NCBI GenBank assembly: GCA_030770545.1
Contig: CM061098.1
Span: 9,741,501 to 9,805,500, forward strand
DNA from: Macropodus opercularis
Lineage: Eukaryota > Chordata > Actinopteri > Anabantiformes > Osphronemidae
Length of the DNA: 64,000 nt
Direction of reading: 5' to 3'
Shown: piece after piece, positions 26,512-39,800 of the stretch
Layout of the letters: each line of letters starts with the position of its first letter
Position numbering within the stretch: position 1 is the first letter of the stretch
Made by a program: the position numbers and the translations under genes
Notes under the pieces: model-generated
The model's input: the letters and a program-made list of their open reading frames with translations, nothing else
What the model was told of the DNA's origin: nothing
Databases searched by the model: none

Positions 26512-28343
26512 AAATGTGTTTAGATTTCCTCCTTAAAACAACGTGCATCTGTTTCCTTCCACATGTAAATGAAGGAAGGGGAGCCGTCCCATGACGTCTT
26601 TCTCCCCTCTGTGCTGTATATAATTAAGCAACCTGACATCATAGATTTTATATCTCCCCCAAACTAATGCTGCATAATGTGTGAAGAGAAACAAGCACTT
26701 GTTTTATTCATGGGTCTGCAGCCTTGCCCATCTCCTTTCTCTCCTGTTTCTCTTCCCCAGTGCCTCCCCCACGCCTCCTTCGCTCTTCACTTCGACGTTG
26801 TGTAGCTACACCTGTGAGCCAGATACCTACTATGAACAATAGAGATGAGACTGAACGAAAGAATAGGCAGTTTGATATGAAATAAAGATTGTCAGTCTGG
26901 AAGAGCAAAGTTGAAAATATGTACAGATGTAGTTCTAAAAGGAGATATGAAGGGCGAGCAAGGACAAGCAGGCATAAGAGGACATGTACAGTGAAGGAAA
27001 TAAAAGAGCCTCAAGTGACAGTGTTTCCCACATAGGAGAGACCTGGAAACAGATTGTCGTACAGAAAGTAATTTACTTCACAAGTTTACTTGCTGCATTT
27101 TGTCATAACTGTCTCTGTGCTGGTGAAATAAAACATAGTGATCGCTGGTGTACAGGTTAAATGAAAGATTTCTCTTCAAAGGCCTTGGTTAGATTTATAG
27201 CCAGTAGAAGAAGTCAGTCTTTGGAAATGGGAAACACAATGTCAGTCTGCTATTTTTTTATGCATACTCCAAAAACCCAGCAACTGCATGAGAAAAGCCC
27301 CAGTTTTCTCACAGTGAGCTTTACTTACGCTAAGAGTTGTGTTGATTTCACGACAAAATGAGAGACGAGGTTTAACCTTTGAAGAGCTCATAGGTGTCTA
27401 TAAGGCTACTAAATCTGGCAGTGACGCAGGACTTATGAATAATAAATAGGCCAGCATGTCTCAATTAAACAGCTAAAATCCACCTGCTGCTGGCTACTGA
27501 GAAAGACAAGGACAACGACGAGAGGACAACGTTCCAAGACCAACAATGAAACAGCTTCTCATAAATACCTATTAAAAGGTGGGACAAAATGTCTTCCATG
27601 CAAATACAAACTGTCCTAAATCACATTTTTGCAGGTAATAAAAGTGAGAAGAAAACAGCCAATGCATTATGTTTTGTCTGTGACTGAAAGAACAGTTTTC
27701 CACCCTTTCCATTGCTTTTAACTTCTCACTCGGGGCTCTTTACATAGCAGCTTTGCTTAGCGATGAATATAAGACGGAACAAAGGCGTCCGACTTTAAAA
27801 ATACATGTTTCTACTGCACGGGCTGGTGTAGAGGTCAAACACATTGTAATCGCAATAAATGCTGAGCTCAGGCCGAATCCCAAACAACCAATATTTCCTT
27901 CCCTTTAGGAACCCTTCAGTTATTTTATTTATCGATGTTGCCTACAGGACTTTTAATGATCAATAACTCACCGCTGGTTTAGAACCGCGTAACAACAAAT
28001 ACTGAATTAATTCTATAAATCCTTCTTATTCATTGAACAGTACGGCCCCCAAACGCAGACAGCAACAAATTATTACGTTTAAATGTTTACAAGGTTTGCA
28101 GGCAGTAAAGCTGCTGAATATAAAATGGAAATTAATAAGGTTTGTCACAAATACAACATGAGCCGCACAAAACTGTTTTGAAAAGAAAGACAGTTTTGAA
28201 AAACATCAGAAGAAAATAAATCAGAAAAAGGAAACTCAACCGACCCTTGTGGCTGCACTGAAGCAACGTTAAGAAAATGCTGACCTGAAGACATGTGAAG
28301 ACATGTGGCATGAGAATACTTTGTTTGTCATTCATTGTTTTAC
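26512..28343. other. Non-coding stretch, probable intron following the exon on the minus strand
   Basis: No further exon is recognised. If the exon at 28344-28507 is real, this interval is the start of the intron downstream of it on the minus strand, beginning GTAAAAC just below 28344. Confidence 0.5.
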
Positions 28344-28507
28344 CTAGTAATACCCCTCTGCGCTGTCTGCGGCTGTCGATCTCAGGCTCCAGGCTCGTGT
28401 CCAGCAGGGATGGCAGAGTGGCTGCAGCACGCAGGCTTAATTGAAACGCAGTCTGAGGGTCGCACACCTGCGACAGTGTCGGCGCCACTTCCTCTGATGG
28501 CTCCATG
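28344..28507 (-). CDS. Probable protein-coding exon of an unidentified gene
   Basis: On the minus strand a 164-bp segment is bounded by a good acceptor (CCCCTTTTTCTGCAG before 28507) and a good donor (TACTAG followed by GTAAAAC after 28344). Two of its three frames contain stops. The third is open throughout: one leading base, 54 codons and one trailing base. Its peptide begins MEPSEEVAPTLSQVC, has a middle part QLSLRAAATLPSLLD and ends EIDSRRQRRGVLL. The composition (Glu, Leu, Ser, Arg, with a basic cluster RRQRR) and the higher GC and CpG content differ from the flanks. If internal, the incoming phase is 2 and the outgoing phase 1. The ATG could alternatively be a start codon, since A lies at -3 and G at +4; no signal peptide follows. 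RRQRR-G resembles a furin-type or nuclear basic motif, but this is only pattern. I do not recognise the family. Confidence 0.6.
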
Positions 28508-29611
28508 CTGCAGAAAAAGGGGAAACACTTACAGTTGATTTATTGTTTTGTTTGTTTTTCACATGGCACAGCATGAAATAAGAAGAAAGGCCCATATATT
28601 AAAAAACAATTCCTGATATTGGTTTTCGCCTACTGTTTTATGAAAACCTTTTTGGCCTTTGTCGCAATCCCATTAGCTGAATTTGAAACTGCGTGTGCCT
28701 TCCTTCAGCACAGTAATACTTCTGACTGTCCAAGGAAAATAAATAGAGTCTCTGCTACCTGAGACTTGTTCAGGAGGTGGACGATTGCCTTTAAAAAGGG
28801 TCAAGTATCTTTTGCACTTATAACAAAATGTCGTATTTGTACAAAGAATATTCACCCAGGACTCACAAAAAAGTCACAATGATGTTCTATTGTTTAAATT
28901 CCCAACAAAACACTAGTAAGTGGCAGAGTCGATGGACATGTCCCTTGGATGTCGCGGTGGGAATGAGGACTGTTACAAAGATCAATAAACTAATAGCTGA
29001 GAGTATAAGTAAACATAGCCTTCTGTTTGTTTATTTCTATAAACAAATAATAATATTGGCCTAAAACGTTGTACGTTCAGACACTTTGCCTGTGAAATGC
29101 AAACAATTTAATCATTCTTAAATAATGAGATTTTCTAATTACAATTAAGCATTAATTTGAGCTCATATGATAAAATCAAGGCTGCTCTCAGCTCTATCTG
29201 TCCTACTGCTATTTTACCTCACAGTATTAGATGTGATAGAACTCAATACACCTCCTGTAAATCTTCTCGCTGCTGTCGTGGTCTTTACTGTTCAACGCGC
29301 TAAGTGAGGCCTGTAGGCTCTGACCTACAGTACCTGTGTGATCCTCGCATGGTCTGAACATGGGATGCACGTGCTCAACATCTGCTTTAATAAACGTTAA
29401 TATTGTTGATGATCAATTAATCAGGGTACCTGAAGGCAATGTACTCTTTCCACACAAAACACAGTAACTGCAAACACAGCGACTTAGTGGAACCCACTGA
29501 CACCAAAACAATTACTACTGTATGTTTTTAAGGGGGAAAGAAATCACCACTGACAGGTCAAACAACTAATAGGCTCCACACAGCTTATCAGTATATATAC
29601 CGTCTGCCAGT

Positions 29612-29658
29612 CACACACACACACACACCACACACCACACACCCCCACACACACACAC
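29612..29658. repeat. (CA)n microsatellite, interrupted
   Basis: CA dinucleotides interrupted by CCACACCACAC and a run of five C. The interruptions suggest an older, more stable array than the pure CA runs elsewhere in the window. Confidence 0.9.
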
Positions 29659-32600
29659 TCAACTGACCCCAGCACCCTGAGTCTGCCCACTGGCCTGTGC
29701 TGCCACCTCCCTCATCTTAGCGTTGAGAGCTTTACAATTTAAGCAAGTTAAGAGCTGTATGGTTGCTGATAAAGAGCGAGATGAGAAGGAGGGCTGGCAA
29801 AATATATGAAGAGAGGCCGGGTCAGGACTCAGGGATTTGTATGCCAGTGTGCATATTTTGACTGACTACCTGACAGCTTGGTAAGCAGCAAGCCTGAGTT
29901 CACAAATGCAGCTATACAGCATTCAGCCTACTTGTGTTCTGGTTAAAATGTAAATTAACCGCATTCACTAACAATGCATTCAAAACACACACACATCCAT
30001 CTCACTCAGACCTTGTCTATCTGCGTAATTGTGATTCAGTCATTCAGAGATCAACGTTGTTGCAGCAGGACGTCTTTCACTCAACTAACTGTATATCTGC
30101 AACCATGACTATATACTGTAACAACAACTGGTTGTCTCAAATATGAAAATTCAACAATGTTTTCACAAATACCTTTAGATAATTTAAATATCTGAAATGT
30201 GATCATAAGTAATCAGTCTCTGCCCAATTGATGAGATATTTCACGTCCTTGTATTAATTGATATTTTTCAATTAGTGTTGGAATGAAGACGACCTTCGCA
30301 AAACAGGAAATATAGATTTTTGCTAATATTCAGTGAATGTTAAAACAAAACATTTGCCACAGCAAAAACAAAAGACTGAGAGCTTGTGCCATCACCCGTA
30401 CAGGACACATGTTCATGTAGATGAACGCTGTATTATCAGATAAAGCCCATTTTGCAATTAATCTTGTGCGTTTGTCCTTGTGATGGGGAAAAAAACACTC
30501 ATCAATCTTGGCCACGCTGGCTGGCTGCTAACCATCAATCAAACCAGCAGCCAGCTGTCTGGTGGAAAGCAGCCTGACAGTGATGACCCCACCCACCTGG
30601 TTTACTGGATAACCTTAAAGTCACGGTGACAAGACGATGGATACACTGTGCCACGGAGAGTGAAACATTTCCCCTGCAGGCTGCAGGTTAGCAGACAGAC
30701 TTGATAAATGCCACACTCGGTGTTAAAGCTGCACAAATGTCAGTGGAGATATGAAACTGCATTCGGAGACAGAAATCTACATAAGACAAGAAAATAGTTA
30801 GAGAGATTATTTTAAAGACCTTTTAGAAAAGTTCCCCAAGAAAAAAACATATTCAAAGCGTTTTTAAATTCACAGTAACTCGACCTACTGTGCATGACAA
30901 ACTGCAGGTGTGGCCTCAATCTAGACAAACACTACATGCACCAGAAAATGACTTGTTCTACGTTAGCCAAAAGATGAGCATATGCTGCTCGGCTGTTCAC
31001 AAAGAAGAAAACCCTCTACACAGACAAGAACGTAGATCTGCTCTACTGTAGATCCACTGTGCTTTTAAGTAGTTCATCTCCTTTGAGCTGCTTCCCACAC
31101 CAGTGAGAGCTGCAGCCACTGCGTCACGCACGCGCACAACAAAACTGCTGTGTCAGGCATCCTCAGTCTCTAGCCTTGTTTGCTGAGAGAAATGTTTTCC
31201 AACCTCATCAATTATCCTCTACCTTCAAATCTCGTCTCCCGCTCTCTCTCGAACTCGCATCTTTCTCTCACGCACACATGCCGACACGCACGCGCCAAAG
31301 TTTCCTAGTTTGTTGGATTAGTTCCCGTAATTGAATCCATTCATTCTGCCTCATCTCTGTCCATCGCTTTGCATTTCGTCTGTTCAAGATGGTCAATCAT
31401 TACACGTGAGGAAAAAATGTCTCATCAGTGTAACTACAGTGCACAGCAGTCCCCAGAAAATGCACAAATGACGTATTCAGCACATTTTCACAACATAATT
31501 CAGGGCATTTCCACATATATAAATGCAGAGGATGCACAAATAAACGCAAAAGCAGTACATTGCAAAATACTAAAACCAGATGCTATGAAACAGCTGAACA
31601 ACTGTAACTATTCCTATTAACAGAGAAGCTTGTTTAATATAGAAACTCCCCAGAAGCCGTCATTTATTGTCAGTTTCAACAGTGAGTGATACTTGTTTTA
31701 CTTTACATGTCTTAATAAAGGCAACATGCAATAAATGAATAGATGACGTACAAAATAACACAAAGAGCGAGACAGACATTTAGTGACCTTAAAATGGTGA
31801 CTTGTCCTTGATACGTTTCTATATGACTGGCATAAAACGACCAGGGAATCAAACGCCATCTGTTTCAGGTCCAGATCAGTGATGAACAACTCTCTCTTTA
31901 ATGCAAACACACAATACACAGCGGGCTGGAAGGTCAACTCAAACACAGTGTCCAGTGAGCTGTTATCACATCATAGAGTGCTTTCTAAGTGGGAGAGGAG
32001 GAGCCATTAATGCTGGGTGGAAAGGTTACAGTGGACAGAGAGGAAAGTCTAGATATTAATACTGAACTCAACAAAGTCAAGACAGAAGTTAGACGGTAGA
32101 TGTTTTAGTTGTTCCCAGCAGTTCATGGAAATCACAGGGTGACTTCTATATAATTTGTCACTGGCTCTGTCAAGCTAAAGCCATTAGCTAAAGAAGTTAA
32201 ATATGGATTTGAAACTCACACAAAGTTTAATCAAAACATGATATTCGGTCACAATACAAAGCACAACCATGCCGAACCAGGTTTCTCTTCATAAATGTTG
32301 CATGGTCGCGTTATGACTTTCTAACAGCAGGGAGCAGAACAAAAAGGTTAAGGTTAAGCAATAGAGGAAAACAACAAACCAGAGGAAGGAACAACAAAAC
32401 ACCTTTTCCCTCTTGAGGACTAAATGAGTTCTACTTGTTCAGCAACAATAAGCTCTGGGACAAATTTCACACAAACTCTGACAAAATAAAAGCAGCAGAG
32501 GAGAGATGAGTGAGATGAGAGTTTCATCTGGCCTGGTTTCTGAGACGTCCACATAGAAAGACAAACCCCCGACAGTAAACACACTTCACACTTCTTCATT

Positions 32601-32780
32601 TTTGGAGCATCTCCTTGGAGCAAACACTTTTCCCTTACAGAAGAACGTTTGTAATTGCATTAGACAAATAACTTCAGCTGAGCGCAGTGCCAGCTGCTCT
32701 GGGTGGGGACGTGCTACCTATTCTTAGGTTCCCACACAAGCTGACAGATTGATTCCAGCCCACTAGGCCCACTGTAAGCA

Positions 32781-32790
32781 CCCCCCCCCC
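32781..32790. repeat. C10 homopolymer
   Basis: Ten consecutive C residues. It is a site prone to sequencing or slippage error. Confidence 0.85.
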
Positions 32791-33831
32791 TGCTGATAGC
32801 TGTACTTGACTTGAGGTCAAGGTTTAGGGCCTCTGTTCCAAGAGTTCACCTCAGCTGGGCCACACAGCCACATGGGGAGAGCCACAAAGCATGAATGACA
32901 TTGTGCCATCCCACAGAGCACAGTAAAATATGGACACAGCCTCCACATTAACAGGAAGCAAACATGAAATGAAATGAAATTATGAAATCTGATGGGACTG
33001 TCTTGACCCTGCTAATGTTTTCAAACACGTTACTCATGGACAATATAACAAAAGCAAGAATTATAAATTATAAGGCCTTGCTTAAAAGCAACTCGTCTCA
33101 TTAATACAGATTTCTGGTTGATACATATACAAGGACATGTGCTTTAACAGCTGTCATTGCTGCACTGTGTGAATGTGTTATGCCCAATAATAATGTGTCA
33201 GTGTGTAATAATGTCATGTAGCCAGTGTTTATAGACTCAGCTCCACATTCAGAGACTATAGTGTATTTCAGAGAGAATTCTGGGTCATCCGACATCTTTT
33301 GACTCATTGAATAACTAGTTTTAGTGCACAGCGCATCTGAAATGAGGATCTTTGCTAAAACCTCTACTCGTCAATAGTGAGATGAATTATGCGTGTAGTC
33401 AGATCTTCAAACATCACGACTAAGTCGATAATGCTGAAGCATTTGTACTGAGGCTTTAACCACATGAAGCTGGTAAATATTTGGAGTCATAACTGACAGA
33501 TGCCACATCTTTATATTTAGGTTATTTCATCATTAGCTTCTCGAACCATTCTCCCAGTTGCTAGTTACAGTAATTATGAATTGCACATGCTCACGGAGGG
33601 CAAAATATGGAAACTGAGGATAGCAGTATATGCTCTGCAGGTACCTTTAAATATAGGCCGCAGTACAATTGTGTAGGACAGAGCAAATCATCCGATTTGT
33701 CTTCCACACACATCAGCTTTCATGCATTGAGGATACACCATGTCTCAGCCACCTACCGGTTTCCCTGAGGCAGCAAGTCCTGCGTCAACACTAAGTCACA
33801 TGAGCCAAACCACACATGAGCAATGCATGTA

Positions 33832-33880
33832 TCTCTCTCTCTCTCTCTCGACAGACAGACACATATAGATATAGATATAC
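33832..33880. repeat. Compound (CT)n-(GACA)n-(TAGATA)n microsatellite
   Basis: Nine CT units (33832-33849) followed by GACAGACAGACA and then ATAGATATAGATATA. Three adjacent simple motifs form one compound array. Confidence 0.85.
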
Positions 33881-36800
33881 ATGCGCATGCCTCATTAGAT
33901 TCAACATGTCACTGTATAAATCTGCATTTATAAAAAGCAGAAACGCACACGCATTACGCTGTCCTCTTTAACATACTGCCTGTAACAGCAGACAGAGACA
34001 CGCCTGCAATCGCACCCAATTACTCAGAGCAGCCACATTCAAAATGAACCTAATGAGAAACTGCACACACATTTCAAGTGGCTTCTCTGCTGGTGACGGC
34101 TGATTAACTTAATTGCAACTTTTGCAGTCAGGTGAGGCAAAACAAAATTAGAGGTAGTTTACTAATCTCATGCATATTTCTTTCTTTAGTGTTGCGCCAT
34201 TTAGACATCGCCTTCAGCTACATTCACCATCTCTCTTGATGCAGCTCGATATTTCTTGACTATTTTAAACTATACTCACATTTTCCCCAATGTGCATAAA
34301 ATCTGTGGTTAGTATCATTTTAGCGCCTTTAAAACTAAACTTTAAAGCACCGGACTTTTAATCAAAGTCTAACTTACATAGGTCACTTGCTCAGGCTCAG
34401 AGGGCACAGACGCCTGAGCTCGTTACAAACAGTCCTCATTAAGATTTTATATCCTCTTAGGCCAGTGTTCTGAAGCTAATCATCACATATTCCATTTACA
34501 CCCCCATTTTGTGGCAGTGGCATCACATTCACATGTTACTTTTTTGTTGTTGTTGTTCCCTGGTTTTCAGTTAAAAAGACACATTATTACACAGACCGTC
34601 ACACAGAGTCTAGAACAAGACCCAAGCTTTTCAGATTAAACTGTGCCACACGGAGCTTGTTTTGTGTTCAGGGCTGAAGACACGTGGAGGAAGAAACAGG
34701 GTCTTTGAACAGGCGTCAGGCTGTGGACACAAATTTCATTTAAAACTATATTCAATACACACATAATGCCTCTAGAATTCTTCAGTCAAAGATGTTCAAA
34801 AAGTGCCAGACAATTGCTTGGGTGTGCTAGTGCCTCTGTTCATCCTCCTTCCATCAGTCTTACTGCAGCTGAAAAACTGAAGCACCTTTTCCTACTATTT
34901 GACCTGCACCCTCATCTACTCTACAGGTTTAATTTTTCATTTTACCCTGCCTTCCTTTTCAGCTGCTGGAGGGAACCATACAGCTCTGGTATTCCGTTAT
35001 CTCTCCCTTCCTTCTCCAACTTCCCTCCCTTGATCTCTCCTTTTCTACCTTCCCCCCAGGCCTTTGGATGCAGTGGCACCACTTGCTAGACGCCGTGCTA
35101 TCCTTGAAGGCGTCTCACTGGATGGTGCTCAGTGCTGATTGGTCCTGCAGGATTTCTGAGTTAATCTCTGTCTTCTTGAACATTCAGCCAAGAGAGTCTT
35201 TACATAAGGGCAGCACGCTGGTGTCCGACACCCGGCGTGTGGGAGACAAAGAAGCGTGAAAGTGAACATTCTAGGTCTAGTTCAGTTGTTGCCACTAGGA
35301 ATCACTGAGCGTGTGGATGAGAATGTGTTTGTGTATGAAGGACCGTGTGGAGAATCAAGAAACCACATCACATCTCAGAACATCCCCACCTGCATTCGCA
35401 AGTGTATGAAGGTGTAGCAGTAGCAGATAAGGACAGCGTGACACACATCCAGGTCGGTCGGACTGTACCCACGCTGATGGACTCTGGGTCACCACAGACC
35501 ACACACACTGCGAGGAAAAGGGTAAATATCACTCACTCTGCTACTGAAAATTATGATTACTAGCTAGAAACAGCAAGGAGCGAATGAGCACAGGTGTTGC
35601 ACGAGAGAAATAAAAGACAAAGAGAACAAGGACAGATACAGTGTCTGTTTGTGACAGAGTGAAATGTCCTCAGCTGTGGTGCACTGGGTGAAACAAACAA
35701 AGCGGAGAAACAGCCTTTTGTCCTGGAGTGGGAGGCATCCTGAGCATTAAAGGCTGTCATTTAATGGAACTGAAAAGTGAGTTGGTCCAATTTTGGTTAA
35801 CAAAAAAGAGCAAAAGAACATGAATAGTCAGAAGAGCTGAGAACTGTTTCAACCTCCGTCTGATTCCAAGGATGCAGTGAATGTCACAGGAGAGCTCTGT
35901 CTGTCACAAGGTTAGAGAAACCACAACCAGTGATTAGAGTTTGACAGTCTGGTGGGTTACCTGTAAAGGCCTGGTACTGAGGAAGAGACATTTACATGTA
36001 CAAACTGGCATTTCCTCTATACATGCTGATCTGTTGGCCTGGCGCGTGTAGACAGATAACATTTCTGAGTGTTTTTGATTTCCACAGCTATCACATCAAG
36101 AGAAAGAGCAGAATCCAGGCAGATAAGTATCTTCAATTCTCCCAGCATTACCTGTCCATTCTCCATTTGTCTCCCTTGGAACTGTCAGTCTCAGCACTAG
36201 TCAACAGAGGCCAATTATCCCAACACTACCTCTTCCCCTTTCTCATGAAGATCATTACACTATCTCTTGAGCTCTCATTCTCTTATTTCTCCCTTTGACA
36301 GCCTCGGGTTTCTCTGAGTGCTTCCTTTCTCTATTAACTCCCTCTCTTGCTTTTAAGCGCTGAAATACATCTCGTTACTTTTGATAGTCAGTGTCTTCAC
36401 AATACAATTTCTCCTCTGGCTCCGACTCATCTCTCTTTGGATTGTGCTGTGAGGCCCAAAGTGAGTGTAGAGCAACTATTCTTCTTTCACTTCTGTGACC
36501 TAACCCGTTATGGAACCACTCCGGGCTTGGCTTAGCCATTTGGCACATCAGGCATATGCCGTGTATGAATCTTGTGAGACCTGACACTGGAGAACTAACA
36601 GAAAACAACCATTATGGTGTGAAGAAAGAAAGCACAACTAAACGTCTGGCTCCACCGCAGAAGATGTATAAACAGAATGTTTACAACTTATATACTGTGT
36701 CAATGAATTTTAAAGAAAAAGATAAAATAGAATAGAAATTAAATCAAAGGCAGATACAAAGAAACACATTGACTGGAAACACTGAGAAATCAATAACTTT

Positions 36801-39800
36801 AGATGTTTTTTCTTTATTTCTTTTCTATATTTACGTATCTGTTTGCTCTATTGACTGTAAAATCCCAACCTGTTACCTGTGAAGGCAGCTTCCCCTCATA
36901 GCGACGCTCTCTCTGACTTGTGTGACTTAAACATGTTTTTTTCCAAAGGAGGACAAAGAGGCAGGAGAAAAAGGGAGAATAAATGAGGTAAAGGACCTTG
37001 AGATGCCACATTGGTGTCATCAGTTTATTGCTCGCTAAAACACAGGAGGCTGGAACCAGACACAAGCCATTACCGGAGGATAAGAGTCCTGCAGGATAAA
37101 CTGCTAAAGGCACACTGATACGTTAGTGAGGTCAGCGTAATACACACACACACACCTCCAGCAGCACGGATGTAAAAGATGCTGAACACATAAACACAAA
37201 GGCTATAGTTGCTGTGCTGAGCTTGTTGACTTTAACATAAAGCAGCTCATCTCTAGCCTTGTTAGCAGCCTCCATAAGCTGCTCATTACGCCTCCCGATA
37301 CTAAAATGTTTAACTGAACTAACAACATATCGATTTTGCTGTTCCTAATCCCACCAGTATGTGAGTTTGTCATAATTCAGCAAAGCAGACGGAATTGTTT
37401 TCAGGGAATCAAATCAGTTTTCTATCATTGGCTTTCCACAGTCGCTGATTTCTGGCTGGGCCTGGAGATTTTCTGTTACAGACTTTCATCATGTTCAGTC
37501 TGCACAGAAGCTGTGAAAGGTTTCTGAAGACGACAATGAGTGAAGAGTTATTTTAACTCCACTCGCAAAACTCTATACATTCTAACCCATTATGCCTGGA
37601 AATACATTACAAATTATGGTTTAAACAATTCCTATTTCTGTAATTAGCAGAGGGGAAATGTAAATCAATAATATATTTCACAGCTATAATAAACTGCAAT
37701 ATATGTTCTCCACATATTGTTTTAGTGGGAAACTCCTCCACAGATCCCAGGAGGAAGTACAGGTAGACAGGCAATGTGGTTCACAGCAGAAGAAATCGAT
37801 CAGCTGTAGGTCAGATATGAGAAACCGGGTTATGGCTGGAAATTACCTTCTTTTCTTTTTTGTTTCCTGTCTCGCTGCGTCTACCTGCCTCCCCAGCTGC
37901 CTCACTCCCCATGTTTTTCATGTCTGCTCCCACAGATCAATAGCAAATCCTGGGGCACAGCGCAGACAAACCCCAGAGGCCAATGTGTTTGTCCAAATAT
38001 ACGCACCAACAAACACATGCACTGTCTGATTGACTGCCTCCTTAAGGGAAACTGGCAAATCATACATGGCGCCAGTGAAAGACAACCCTCGGGTTCACTT
38101 TTGTTTGTAACAAATCAGCTCACTGAATTCAATTTACTTCATTTTGTCAACATTCAAACAAACAAAAGTAAGTTTCAAACTACAATTGAAAGACAGAGTT
38201 GACATATCTGTGTAAAAGCACATTTAGACAATGTAGCAGGGTCACATTTTAACACCCTTTAGTAATTTACTTTTCCTCTTGACTTTTGGAGGTTATTCAG
38301 ACACGGAAGGTTTCAGGGGGTTCATTAATTAGGCACAACCACAGCGAAAGGTGAAGCTATTTTGTATTTGATGTCAAAACAGAGGCAACAGAATAACACT
38401 GAACTTTGATAAAGCATATCAGAGCATGAAGGACGATCAAAGGAATGAGGACAAGGGTTTACATACTGTATCTCTTGAAGAGTAAGAAGGGGCCAACACG
38501 CCAACGTGAATCAGGGGTGTGTAATTACTCATTATATGATAAGGCCAGTCTGCAGACAGATTATCAGAGTCACGGCTTTTTTGACACGTTGACGTAACAG
38601 ATGAGGACATGACATGATATTGTCACTGGAACATAGAGGATCGCATAGATCTTTCTGAGTGACATCATTGAGGAACGTGACATTGGTCACTCTCCTTCCT
38701 ACTCGTGTCCTTTTTTTAGCTGTTGAGTGAACAGACTGAAAATTCCCAATCTGATTTAATAACACACAACAATCTCTTCCAGCTTCTCCATTACACACAG
38801 CCTAACGTTTGACCACCAGTGCAGTAACCTTGGAAACATCTTGATACGTGACAGTGTTGTTTCTGGGTTCGGGTACTTAGCTGTTTTACCATATTTACAA
38901 TTTTTGCTCATATTTACTGGCTTCTTCCAAAATAAAAACAACATCAAATAAATGATTGTGACAACCTAATGATGAGGGTGTAGACGCAGTGATGGGCATT
39001 TTCTGCGGCAGTTAAGACAAACGTTTAATTACACGGGTTCAAACATCCCATTATAAGAAAGCCTTCCAAACGGATGGGAGGAAAACGAGCGGAGAGCGGC
39101 GACATAATCCGCACTGCTGTGAGCTCCGTGCAGCTGTCAGACAGTGTTGCAAGGACAAATTTAATTTAGTTGGGGGATTTAGCCCATTCAGTGGCTGACT
39201 TTGCTTTGTGATTGTCTGCTTTCTTTTGGCCGCTGTGAGCTGATGAAGAAGCGGAGTTGAAGGATCCAGAATCATTCATCTTTGCAGCTCCGATGTAAAC
39301 ATCAAATTAAGTTAAAAAAACAGACTTTCATGGCCTAATGGGTTCATATCAGCCAGTGACAAGTGAGATGATTGAGGCACGCTCACTTATTTTACTGCTA
39401 CAATTACACTTATGGTGATGAAGCTAAAACAATGAAATGGTGCTTTTTAGAGAGCACAACACAAATGTTCTTGGCTAAATAAGCAGTGCATGAGAACAGC
39501 TAAGAGATTAGTGCACTAATATGTTTGTGTATGCAGTGTGCGTTAAAGCAATGGTCTATTTTAATTGCCTGAGAGATAAAATACAGAACAAACAGTAGCC
39601 AGCAAAATTTTTCAAGACTTCCACTTTTACTGTGAGCTTCCAAATGAAAGGTCAGAGCTCAACTTCCTGGAGAAAAACAGTAAATAAATCTTTGGAAACT
39701 TCCGTCAAGACTTAAATCTAAAAATACCGGCTTTCCTGTGCAGCGATATCCCTGGTGTGCGAGCTTTACTGCCAAGGACGGCGTGCCTTTATAACAAGAA

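Noticed and set aside
28335..28538. 67-codon plus-strand frame over the exon
   Set aside because: Antisense shadow of the better supported minus-strand exon. It lacks splice signals on its own strand.
35944..35975. 16-nt microexon-like segment TACCAGGCCTTTACAG on the minus strand
   Set aside because: Splice-like sequences are present on both sides, but with a 16-nt target chance occurrence is likely in 64 kb and nothing else supports it.
36873..36930. Minus-strand segment encoding RERRYEGKLPSQ before CAG/GTAACAG
   Set aside because: The donor is acceptable, but the upstream AG sites follow A-rich sequence, so no credible acceptor defines an exon.
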